In this document: piece by piece, positions 50,286 to 59,700 of the stretch
Layout of the letters: each line of letters starts with the position of its first letter
How positions within the stretch are numbered: the first letter of the stretch is position 1
NCBI RefSeq assembly: GCF_900101885.1
Contig: NZ_FNAN01000001.1
Span: 124,001-188,000 of the forward strand
Length of the DNA stretch: 64,000 nucleotides
From: Dyadobacter soli
Lineage (GTDB): Bacteria; Bacteroidota; Bacteroidia; Cytophagales; Spirosomataceae
Direction of reading: 5' to 3'
Notes under the pieces: model-generated
What the model saw: only the letters and a program-made list of their open reading frames with translations
Databases searched by the model: none
What the model was told of the DNA's origin: nothing
Translations under genes and position numbers: made by a program

Positions 50286-53200
50286 TTAGAAAGAAATGTT
50301 CAAACCGAATGTGAATGTCCGCGGGATCGGGATGGCGTTGATGTCCGTGCGCTCGGGATCGGGGCCGGTAAACTGCTTCGATTTGATCAGGAAGAGATTT
50401 TCAGCCATCAAATACATGCGGACGCGCTGCAATTTGATCTTCTGTGTCAATTCCGAATTCAATGCATAGCCCACCTGGATATTGCGCAGTTTGAAATAGG
50501 AAGTGTTCACATTGAAATAATCCGAAGTACGCGTCTCGTTATTGGCGTCGGAAAGCGACAATGCGGGGATTTTGGAGCCGGTATTCGTCGGCGACCAGGC
50601 ATCGAACACGCCCGGGCCTACGTTCTCGCGGCCGCGGATGAAGTTGTTATAGAAAGTGTAAATATCGAAACCCTTGCGCCCCGCAATACCCGAGCCGAAA
50701 ATCGAGAAGTCGAACGACTTGTAGAATGCCTCCACTTTCAGGTTGTACTCGAATGCGGGCAATGTGGTACCGAAAAACACACGGTCGAGGTCGTCGATGC
50801 GGTTATCGCCGTTGGTATCCACATAGCGGATGCGGCCGGGGCCTGCGCCCACCTGTGCGGGAGCGGCATCCACTTCGGCCTGGTTCTGGAAGAGGCCATT
50901 GGTTTTGTAGCCGAACAAATCGAATTGCGAATGGCCGAGAATGGTCTGGATCGCATTACCCGGGTACGCGGCACGCACTTCCTCGGGCAGCTCTGTGATT
51001 TTGTCGCGAAAACGGCTCACGCCGGCCATGACATTGTATGTGAAATCGCCTTTCGGGCGGGCATAGTAGCCGGCAGAAAACTCGAAACCGCGGTTAGACT
51101 TCGCGGCGCCGTTCAGCACGCGCAACTGGCCTTCACCCACGGCGGACGCTACGGGCGGCGTGATGAGAATGTCGCTGGTTTTGCGGGTAAAGTAATCGAA
51201 CGAGCCCTGGATCATCCCGTCGAAAAGCCCGAAATCGAGGCCGACGTTAGCTTCGTCGGTGGTTTCCCACTTCAAATTCGGGTTAGCGCCCTGGATCGAC
51301 ACGAAGCCGGAAGGCAGGTTGCCGGTGTTGGCTCCATTAAGGTCATAGGCGGTACCAATGTTGTAAAACTGGTCGAAAAAGCCGTTATGGCCGTTCGGAA
51401 ACTGCGACTGCCGCGCGCCGTAACGCGTATCGTACAATCCAAAGCGGGCGAGATCGCCGATTTCCTGGTTACCGACCCTGCCGACCCCGGCCCGCAGTTT
51501 CAGATTGCTTATTTTGGTTACACCCTTGAAAAACTGCTCCTTATCGATGCGCCAGCCCACGGATGCCGCCGGGAAAATACCGTACGCATTGGCCGATCCG
51601 AAGCGGGACGAACCGTCGCGGCGGATGGTAATGGCCGCCAGGTAGCGGTCCGAAAAGCCGTAATCGATGCGCGCAAATTGCGAAAGCAGCCTGCTGCCCG
51701 AACCGGAACCGGTCACATTGGTATTCCCTGTGCCTGCATTCAAGACAAAATATTCCCTCGTTTGCACGGCGAAGCCTTCTTTACGGGCTATTTCAAAATC
51801 GGAATCGTTTTTAATGGCTTCGATACCCACCAGAAACTTGAAATGGTTGTTGCCCAAATCCAGGTTGTAACGGGCAGTATTGGACCAGGTAATGCTTAAA
51901 TACCGGTTCTGATCGACGGTCAGGCTGTTGTTGGCGCGGCCGAAAGACCCTTCTTCAAAGGATTGTTCGATGTTTTTAAAACGATAGGCCGCATTGTCTG
52001 CGCCGAGGCTGGTTTTGAGGAAAAAGTTTTTGAATGGATTAATTTCCACAAACACGTTACCGAACAGCGTTAATCGGTGCGCATTGTCCCATTTGTTGAT
52101 CTCCTGCATGTGTAGCGGGTTATTACGGTCGGAGTAACCCGAGCCGATGGCGCCGCCCCAGGAGCCGTCTTTGGCATACACGGGAATGGTAGGAGCGATG
52201 GTAACGGCCAGGCCGGGCGTGGCCGCACCGCCTATGTCGGTCGAAGCGAGTGTTTCGTTCGAGGAAGCGATCTGCGTATTAGCACCGATTTTCAGCTTGC
52301 CGTCGAATGCGCTGGTCAGGCCGTTGATGCGTCCGCTGATTTTGTCATAGTCGGTATAGCGGAGCATACCGGTGTTTTTGTAATAACCCACATTGATTTG
52401 CAATGAAGAAGTACCATTGCCGCCCGAGATCGTGAGCTCGTTGTTGGTCACAATGCCGGTTTTATACATCACCTTCTGCCAGTCGGTATCGCCGGCGGGC
52501 ATATTGGCATTGCCGCCTACGAGTGGCTGTACTTTTACGCCATTTAATATGGGGTTGGTGAAGTCCTTGTTCCAGTCGAACTGGTATAAGGTGCCGTAAC
52601 CGTCCTCGGGGTTCACCTTATCGTTCACCGACGCCTGCCACAATGCCCGTCCGCGGTCCACGGCATTCAGCATTTTAAACCGCGCATACTTCTCGGATTG
52701 CGTCGAAATGCTCGTATTGAAATCGATATTGATCTTTCCGTTCGTATTCGCGCCGTTTTTGGTGGTAATGATAATCACCCCGTTCGAAGCCCGCGAACCG
52801 TAAATGGACGACGCCGAGGCATCTTTCAGCACCTGTATCGACTCGATCGAATTCGGGTTCAACCCCTGGAACACCTCCGGGCGCTTGGTAGGCACGCCGT
52901 CGATGATGTATAGCGGGTCGGTGTTGCCCAGCGTGTTCGCGCCGCGGATCAGGATACGCGAGTTGGTACCGTTCGGAGAGCCGGTTTTTTCAATGTACAA
53001 ACCCGGCACGCGGCCCTGCAATGCCTGCATGGGGTTACCGGAGCTGATGTTTTTCAATGGAGCCATGTCCACCACGGCAATGGCGCCGGTGAGGTCCTCT
53101 TTTTTGGAAGAAGTATAACCCACTACTACCACCTCGTTGAGGCTTTTCTGGTCGTAATCCAGGGTAACGTCGATGACCGTCTGGTTGCCCGTCGCCACCT

Positions 53201-53447
53201 CTTTCGTTTGCATGCCGATGTAGGAGAATACCAATGTCGCCCCGGCGGCCGGAGAGATCGAATAAGCTCCTGACACATCCGTAACAGCACCATTGGACGT
53301 CCCTTTTTCAAGGACATTCACACCGGGAAGCGGCTCGCCGTCGGAACTCTTGACGACGCCCTTGATCTGTGCCCTGTTTTGCGCGCGGGCGGGCATTTGT
53401 ACCACGCAGGCGACCGCGAAGGCCACCAGCAGTAAAAATTTTCTCAT
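50286..53447 (-). CDS. SusC-family TonB-dependent fructan transporter
   Basis: 1053-residue outer-membrane importer. Signal peptide ~1-22 (PARAQ); carboxypeptidase-like domain (LPGVNVLEKGTSNGAVTDVSG); box LNEVVVVGYTSSKKEDLTGA; plug with LYIIDGVPTKRPEVFQG and IESIQVLKDASASSIYGSRASNG; barrel ending in GLNISF. It starts 31 bp after the fructokinase stop and is followed closely by SusD. The cargo, fructo-oligosaccharides, is inferred from the operon. Confidence 0.95.
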   Translation of the reverse strand: MRKFLLLVAFAVACVVQMPARAQNRAQIKGVVKSSDGEPLPGVNVLEKGTSNGAVTDVSGAYSISPAAGATLVFSYIGMQTKEVATGNQTVIDVTLDYDQKSLNEVVVVGYTSSKKEDLTGAIAVVDMAPLKNISSGNPMQALQGRVPGLYIEKTGSPNGTNSRILIRGANTLGNTDPLYIIDGVPTKRPEVFQGLNPNSIESIQVLKDASASSIYGSRASNGVIIITTKNGANTNGKINIDFNTSISTQSEKYARFKMLNAVDRGRALWQASVNDKVNPEDGYGTLYQFDWNKDFTNPILNGVKVQPLVGGNANMPAGDTDWQKVMYKTGIVTNNELTISGGNGTSSLQINVGYYKNTGMLRYTDYDKISGRINGLTSAFDGKLKIGANTQIASSNETLASTDIGGAATPGLAVTIAPTIPVYAKDGSWGGAIGSGYSDRNNPLHMQEINKWDNAHRLTLFGNVFVEINPFKNFFLKTSLGADNAAYRFKNIEQSFEEGSFGRANNSLTVDQNRYLSITWSNTARYNLDLGNNHFKFLVGIEAIKNDSDFEIARKEGFAVQTREYFVLNAGTGNTNVTGSGSGSRLLSQFARIDYGFSDRYLAAITIRRDGSSRFGSANAYGIFPAASVGWRIDKEQFFKGVTKISNLKLRAGVGRVGNQEIGDLARFGLYDTRYGARQSQFPNGHNGFFDQFYNIGTAYDLNGANTGNLPSGFVSIQGANPNLKWETTDEANVGLDFGLFDGMIQGSFDYFTRKTSDILITPPVASAVGEGQLRVLNGAAKSNRGFEFSAGYYARPKGDFTYNVMAGVSRFRDKITELPEEVRAAYPGNAIQTILGHSQFDLFGYKTNGLFQNQAEVDAAPAQVGAGPGRIRYVDTNGDNRIDDLDRVFFGTTLPAFEYNLKVEAFYKSFDFSIFGSGIAGRKGFDIYTFYNNFIRGRENVGPGVFDAWSPTNTGSKIPALSLSDANNETRTSDYFNVNTSYFKLRNIQVGYALNSELTQKIKLQRVRMYLMAENLFLIKSKQFTGPDPERTDINAIPIPRTFTFGLNISF

Positions 53448-53478
53448 AGTGTTTTCGATTGAAAGAATGGGGTTAAAA

Positions 53479-54450
53479 TCAGTGGGTAACGGGTAGCTGC
53501 CGCAGTGGTAACTGCGGTAGTTGTGTGTGCATAAAGTCCTGAATATCAGATTCTCCGAATGCAGGCAATGCGCCTGCTTTTCCGGCTACGAATGCCCCGG
53601 CGGCAGAGGCGAATTCCAGCGATTCGGCCAGCGAATGCCCGGTGGCGTTCTGGTAGAGAAATGCGCCCAGGAATGCATCGCCGCTGCCGATGGTATCGGC
53701 TACTTCCACGGTGAATCCGGCATGCGATTCGAATTCGCCGTTGCGGGTGAATACCATCGCGCCGTCGCCGCCGCAGGTGAGTATGAGCATATCGAGGCTG
53801 AAATGGTCGGTCAGGAAAGCCATGGCCTGTTTTTCATTTTCGAATGGCGTGAGCCAGCCGGTTACCTCGCGGATTTCGTGCTCGTTCATTTTAACAATGC
53901 TTGCTAAGCCAAGGAGTTCGAGCACCTCCTCGCGGACGTAATGTGGCGGGCGCAGGTTCACGTCGAACACAGGTATGCAGGTGTGAGGCGTGCGGGATGC
54001 CTGCGCGGCTTGCGGGCGCGTGCCGGTATACCCCAGGTAGCGCAGGAGCGTATCGCGTGAGGTGCGGTCACGGGCGGCGAGGGTGCCGTACACGAAGTAG
54101 TCACTTGTGGTAACCTGCTCCGCGGCCGCGGCGTCGAATTGAATGTAATCCCAGGCGACGGGGTGGAGGATTTTGTAGGTAACCTCGTTGTTGTCGGATA
54201 CATTGGCTTTGGCAATGCCGGTCAAATGCGTTTCGCCGGTCTGCACAAAAGTGGTGGAAAGGCCCTGCTGCGCCATGAATGCGAGCAGTTCGGCCCCCAG
54301 CTCGTCGTGGCCCACGCGGCTGATGAACGCCACGTCCATGCCGTAGCGTTGCAGGTGCGCGGCCACATTCATGGTGGCCCCGCCGGCCAGGCGAGCGTCG
54401 GGCAGCACATCCCAGAGCACTTCTCCAAAAACAGTCAGTTTCGGTGTCAT
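53479..54450 (-). CDS. PfkB-family fructokinase
   Basis: 323-residue cytoplasmic sugar kinase that should phosphorylate fructose to fructose-6-phosphate with ATP. The N-terminal substrate loop is GGATMNVAAHLQRYG and the second PfkB signature is DTIGSGDAFLGAFLY, where the Asp in GSGD is the catalytic base. IPVFDVNLRPPHY is the mid-protein strand typical of bacterial fructokinases; just before it lies an extra Pro/Ala/Thr-rich stretch (TGTRPQAAQASRTPHTC) that seems absent from ordinary family members. It sits between the sugar porter (24 bp) and SusC (31 bp), which makes fructose the likely substrate. Confidence 0.9.
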   Translation of the reverse strand: MTPKLTVFGEVLWDVLPDARLAGGATMNVAAHLQRYGMDVAFISRVGHDELGAELLAFMAQQGLSTTFVQTGETHLTGIAKANVSDNNEVTYKILHPVAWDYIQFDAAAAEQVTTSDYFVYGTLAARDRTSRDTLLRYLGYTGTRPQAAQASRTPHTCIPVFDVNLRPPHYVREEVLELLGLASIVKMNEHEIREVTGWLTPFENEKQAMAFLTDHFSLDMLILTCGGDGAMVFTRNGEFESHAGFTVEVADTIGSGDAFLGAFLYQNATGHSLAESLEFASAAGAFVAGKAGALPAFGESDIQDFMHTQLPQLPLRQLPVTH

Positions 54451-54474
54451 AAATAATCGGTTAGCGTGGAGATA

Positions 54475-55809
54475 TTAGTGAAGGATCAATGTCTTTTCGA
54501 TCTGTTCGAGGGAAGTGCCTTTCGTTTCGGGCATGAGCTTCCACACGAATACCAGTTGGAGCACCATCATGCCGCAGAAAATCATGAAGGTGTTGCCGCC
54601 GCCGAGCGTTTCGGCGATGTAGGGGAATGTGAATGCGATCACCGCGGCCAGCAGCCAGTGCATAAAGCTGCCCATCGACTGCCCCGCAGCACGTACCTGA
54701 TTTGGAAAAATTTCAGAAATAAACACCCATATCACCGCGCCCTGCGACAATGCGAAGAAGGCAATGTAAATGAACAAATATACCGGTACCGCGTACCCGC
54801 CGAGGTTGCCGCTGTAAAATGCCTGCGCCACGAGCCCTAATGTGGCGATGAGCCCGAAAGAACCGATGAACATCAGCGTACGGCGGCCGAAACGGTCGAT
54901 AAGGTTGATAGCGATGAATGTGAAGCAGAAATTGACCAGCCCTACGCCCGCAGAAGAGAGCAATGCAGAACTTTTGCCCAAACCGGCCATTTCAAAAATG
55001 CGCGGCGCGTAGTAGATGATCGCATTAATGCCCGAAACCTGGTTGAAAAAGGCAAAAAGCAGCGCCAGCGCAAGGGGTAGTTTGTATTGGGATGAAAAAA
55101 TGGAAAAGCTGCTGCCGTTCTCCTTACCCGCATTGACCGAATTCTGAATGTCGGAAACAATGCCGCTCACGTCGATACCGCCATTGGCTACCGATAAAAT
55201 CTGACGCGCTTCTTCTACCCGGCCACGCTTGACGATGAGCCAGCGGGGGCTTTCGGGTACAAAAAGGATGGCTACGAGGAAAATAAGCGACGGGAACGCC
55301 TGTACGCCCAGCATCCAACGCCAGTCGTTGTCGCCCATGCCTACGAGCAGGAAGTTGGACAGGTAGGCGATAAGTATACCCAGCACCACATTGAACTGGA
55401 ACATGGCCACCAGCCGGCCCCGTGAGTTGGCGGGGGATATTTCGGAAATGTATAATGGCGCGGTAACCGACGAAATGCCCACGCCGATGCCGCCCAGGAA
55501 GCGGAAAATGAGGAAGGAAATCCAGTCGGAGGCGAGGGCCGAGCCGATTGATGACAGCAGGTAAAGGACAGCAATGGCGAAGAGGGTGTACTTGCGCCCG
55601 TAACGCTCGGAGGGAATGGCGCCGGTGAGCGACCCGAGGACGGTGCCGATCAACGCGATGGAAACTGTGAACCCGTGCTGCACCGTAGTGAGGCCCCACA
55701 ATTGCTGGATCGATTTCTCCGCGCCCGAGATGACCGCCGTATCGAAACCGAATAAAAAACCGCCCAGCGCGACTGTGAATGCCCAGAAGATTACCTTTTT
55801 GCTTGTCAT
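54475..55809 (-). CDS. MFS sugar porter, probable fructose:H+ symporter
   Basis: 444-residue inner-membrane transporter with twelve predicted helices. Sugar-porter signatures: GGFLFGFDTAVISGAE in helix 1, RFLGGIGVGISSVTAPLYIS, the PESPRWL motif before the central loop, and the C-terminal PETKG. The ATG at 55809 is used because the upstream extension starts with TTG and is polar. It is the first gene of the fructan operon, so imported fructose from GH32 action would pass here to the fructokinase next door. Fructose specificity is inferred from context; the family also moves xylose, glucose and other hexoses. Confidence 0.9.
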   Translation of the reverse strand: MTSKKVIFWAFTVALGGFLFGFDTAVISGAEKSIQQLWGLTTVQHGFTVSIALIGTVLGSLTGAIPSERYGRKYTLFAIAVLYLLSSIGSALASDWISFLIFRFLGGIGVGISSVTAPLYISEISPANSRGRLVAMFQFNVVLGILIAYLSNFLLVGMGDNDWRWMLGVQAFPSLIFLVAILFVPESPRWLIVKRGRVEEARQILSVANGGIDVSGIVSDIQNSVNAGKENGSSFSIFSSQYKLPLALALLFAFFNQVSGINAIIYYAPRIFEMAGLGKSSALLSSAGVGLVNFCFTFIAINLIDRFGRRTLMFIGSFGLIATLGLVAQAFYSGNLGGYAVPVYLFIYIAFFALSQGAVIWVFISEIFPNQVRAAGQSMGSFMHWLLAAVIAFTFPYIAETLGGGNTFMIFCGMMVLQLVFVWKLMPETKGTSLEQIEKTLILH

Positions 55810-56002
55810 GATTGTTGAATTAATTTCTGACGAAGCTACCGGCTCTCCGGGCAATCTATTTTCGAATCCGTACCAAATATTTTTAAATTTTACATGGTAT
55901 AGATTTTTATATAACTAACTGTTTTTAAATGTGTTATATTAATTTAAAAAGACGCTGTTTTCAGATTTGCTACAATGTTTTGCAGAAATGTTTCGCCATT
56001 GA
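55810..56002. promoter_or_regulatory. AT-rich upstream region of the fructan operon
   Basis: This 193-bp gap must hold the fructan operon promoter. On the minus strand AATATTTG (55881-55874) is one base off the TAnnTTTG -7 box, about 65 bp upstream of the porter ATG; no clear -33 element is seen, as expected if the hybrid sensor activates it. It is the most AT-rich part of the window's right half. Confidence 0.35.
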
Positions 56003-56638
56003 TCAATCGCACAAAACCGGCAAACCGGGATCGGAAGCGAAAGGCAGCAACCGCGCGATCTGCGAATACGTAACCCGGTTTGCCGACAAGTCGAGTCCCG
56101 GCAGGTCGCCGAATTTTATCCAGCTCACACCGGAAGTTTCAGTTGTATTTTCAAGGATTTCACCGCCGGTAATGTTGCAAAGGATGAAGAATTTATAAAC
56201 ATACCAGAGCTCTTCCGGGTGATCGTGCTTGCGCTTGTCGAAAACCGCCAGCAATCGCACCGCTTCTACATGCAGGCCGGTTTCTTCGAAACACTCTTTC
56301 ACGGCCACTTCAAACGGCGTGTAGCCCACATCCGCCCAGCCGCCGGGCAGCGTCCAGCGGTCGTGATCGATTTTTTCCTGAACCATCAATACTTCGTCGG
56401 TACCACGAAAAATCACAGCACGGATATCGACTTTGGGCGTCACGTAACCTACCTCATGGGGCAACAGGCTGATAATCTGCTCAATGGGTACATTGCTCGC
56501 ATCCGCAAGCAACCCGAGGCTGATCTGCCGAATCTCCTCGTAACGTTCCCGGTCATATTCTCCGGGTTGAAAGGCAAGGCCGGTTTGCGAAAGGGCAAGA
56601 ATGCGTTTGACGGCTGCCAGCCAGGGATTTGGGGACAT
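56003..56638 (-). CDS. Nudix hydrolase with N-terminal helical domain
   Basis: 211-residue cytoplasmic hydrolase. Residues ~1-65 form the helical NUDIX_N-type domain. The Nudix box spans ~100-122 (GWADVGYTPFEVAVKECFEETGL), matching GX5EX7REUXEEXGU except that Lys replaces the usual Arg. The LPGGWADVGYTP context resembles ADP-ribose/nucleoside-diphosphate-sugar Nudix enzymes. It ends 193 bp upstream of the fructan porter gene in the same direction, so a link to sugar metabolism or sensing is possible but not shown. Substrate unknown. Confidence 0.85.
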   Translation of the reverse strand: MSPNPWLAAVKRILALSQTGLAFQPGEYDRERYEEIRQISLGLLADASNVPIEQIISLLPHEVGYVTPKVDIRAVIFRGTDEVLMVQEKIDHDRWTLPGGWADVGYTPFEVAVKECFEETGLHVEAVRLLAVFDKRKHDHPEELWYVYKFFILCNITGGEILENTTETSGVSWIKFGDLPGLDLSANRVTYSQIARLLPFASDPGLPVLCD

Positions 56639-56779
56639 AATGTTTGGAATTTCGGTTAAATGCCGGTTTCCAAGGTAACAATCAATATTCGAAAACCCCT
56701 AAAAAGCGAGAAGGCAAGCGAAGATTTACATAAATCCTGCCTGCCTCTCTTTCCAACGTTGAGTATTGACTTACGGTAG

Positions 56780-59700
56780 CTAGTGTGTGATCATGAGTTT
56801 CAGTGGACGTTTGCTGCCGTCGGCCATTTGTACTTCCACGGTGTAGCTGCCGGCGCCGATATTGCCGATGTTGAAATTACCTTGCCGGAGCACGGGTTGC
56901 CCAAGCGAACGACCGGTCTGATCCAGTAAACGGATTTCACGGATATCTTCGGTTTTCAAGCCTCTCAGCCCCACCTCGGACACGCCCACGGCCGGGTTAG
57001 GGTAAATAGCCACTCTTTCCGCATCAAATTCCAGCGCGGCAACGCGCGAGTAGGCAATTGAGCCGTCGATGCCGTCCGCGGCCCTATCGACCATTTTGAG
57101 CCGGTACAGATTCGTACCGGTGATAGGAAGGGCGTCGGTATAGGAATAGTCGGTATGGGTTGATACGCCGCCTTTCGAAGCCACCTGGCCCAGATATTGC
57201 CAGTTTTTACCATCGGCGCTGCGCTCGATCTCGAAGCGGTCGCTGTTGACCTCCGAGGTGGTCTGCCATTGCAAGTAGGCTTCGTTCTCCCGCTTTTTAG
57301 CCTGAAAGGACACGAGCGTAACAGGTAATGCGGCTTCGGATTGCCCCGAAATGAAGAACCCGCTGAACCCGCTCACCTGGAAGGAAACGAGGTACATGGT
57401 TTGGTCTTCGCTTTCGGTTACCGTTACGTTCGTGATCAGCTCCGTAGGCCCGGAGTAAGTGCCGGGGAAGCCGTACGGGCTGGTACCATGGTATTGCACC
57501 ACTTTCAGGTTTGCAGGGAGGGAGGCATTGTTGGCGTTTCCGTAGGCCTGGTTATAGGTTTCGAAATCCTGTTTGGAGAAAAATAAAGTCACTTTCGCAG
57601 GGCCGTCGGTACCGGAAGGCGTAAAGTCGTAATGCCTTTTGACAAATACCTTTTGCCCTTCGGAAACGGTATTGCCCGGCGCCAGGAAGGTCTTGATCGT
57701 CACATTGCCGAGCGATCCGGGTGTGCCTGTCGGTTCGATGAGGCCGAATGTCTTGCAATCGCTGGTGATGGCGGTCGCGCCAGCATATACGGGTAGGGTA
57801 GCCTGGTCGCCGCTCGCGGGTAATGTGCCCGGGCCTGTGATCGCCTGCATTTCGTACGCGCCCATGTCGGTTTGGGTGTTGTAAATGCGTGCATTATGCG
57901 CCAGGTCGGTCGTAACCGTCGGGATTTCGGAGAATGCTTCATTGGTACCGCGGTTAATGGCCGGAGAGCAGGGAAGGAGCGTCCAGTCTTCCGGCCCGGC
58001 GAACTGCGGGTTGGTGGTGCCGGCCAGGTTGTGATCGGCCTCGCTGGCGGCTAAGCCTTCCACGATGCTGTATGCAACAGAAATAGTACTTTCCTGGCTG
58101 CTGATTCCGCTACCATTGCCATAAATAATACTGTTGCGAACGATCACAGGGCCTTCGAACCCGCTGATCACGCCGCCGGAGCCCTGCTGGTTACCTGCGA
58201 TAGTGCAATTGACGAGCACCACACTGCCATCGTTTTCAATAGCCCCGCCGTGGTTGCTTGCCGAATTTCCGGCGATGAGGCAGTTGATGAATACGGTATT
58301 GCACGATATCCGGTTCGTAACCGCGCCGCCGTCACCGAACATGGCCGAATTGCCTCTGAATATCGTATTGATGAACTGCGGCGAGGCGCCCCCTTCATTG
58401 TACACGGCCCCGCCGGAAGTTGCATAGTTGCCAAGAAAAGCACAATTGGAAATGGTGGGTGACGAGCCGACATTACGCATCGCCCCACCGTTGCTGCCAA
58501 AAACGCCCGTAACCGTAAATCCATCGAAAAGATCATCATGGGTCAGATCATTGCCGGTGTTATCAATGGCCGGGCCGACGTTGGAAGTAATTACGCTCGC
58601 CGTGGCCGGGTCGCCGTGCGCGATGGGTAAAGTGCGCTGGTCGAGGGTGGTTTCCGTGCCGACGAAGCTGCCGTAAATTTTCACGCCGCGGACGAATGCG
58701 AGCTGAATCGACCCGATCGCATATTCGCCACGTGCGACCCAAACCTGGTCGCCATCCGAAGCAACCGTCAGGGCATCGCGCAGGCCGGCAAATGCATTGG
58801 CCCAGCTGTCGCCGGAAGGAGCAGGAATGGAACTCGCTGCATTTACATACCAGATCGAGGCGGGTGTCACCTCGTAAGGTCCGAGATCGATGGCCTGGCT
58901 GGTGAGCCGCCGGTTATCGTCGAGCGCAATAGGCGTGTCGTCTGCGTTTTTGGGAAAAGCCGAAAGGTCGGTCGCCGGGTTACCCGCGTTGGTCACCGGG
59001 CTGCCTTTGCGCTGCACGAAATTATACTGTGAAGGGTCGGTGAATTGCGGGTCGGTGTCGAGAATGTTGGTACCCCCGGCGAAGCCGCCCTGAACGAGCG
59101 AGTAGGATACCACCGGCGTTCCGCCGCCGCTGATACTGCCGGTACCGCCGGGCGAAGCAGGGTCGGTGTTTTTCCAGATAATGCTGTTTTCAATAACGGG
59201 CGACGATCCGCTGACAGCGTACAATGCCGCCCCGTTGTCCGCCGAGGCGCCGCCGCCGACTTCATTGGCCGAAAACGTGCAATTCCGGATGGTAGGGGAC
59301 GAATTGTCGATAAAAATCGCGCCGCCTCTGCCAGCGGACGTCCCTTTCGCGGAATTAGCCGCAAAAATGCATTGCAGGATCAAAGGGCTTGAATTGAGCA
59401 GGTAAATAGCGCCGCCTTTGCCTTCGGTCGCGGAAGGGTCGGTGGCATTCTCGCTAAATACGCAGTTGGCGATCACCAGCGAGGAGTTCGTTGCATGTAA
59501 TGCGCCCCCGCGCCGCTCGTTGTTGACAGAAAACCCTGTGCCGCCGGTAATAGTGAACCCGTCGAGGCGCGTGGTGGCGCCGGCGCCTGACGTCGTGATG
59601 ACGGTACCGCCCTGTCCGGCGAGTGTGGACTGGTTGGTGAGCAACCGATCGCGCAAATCACTTTCATACCCCTCGAAACCACCGTAATAACCCACGCCGT

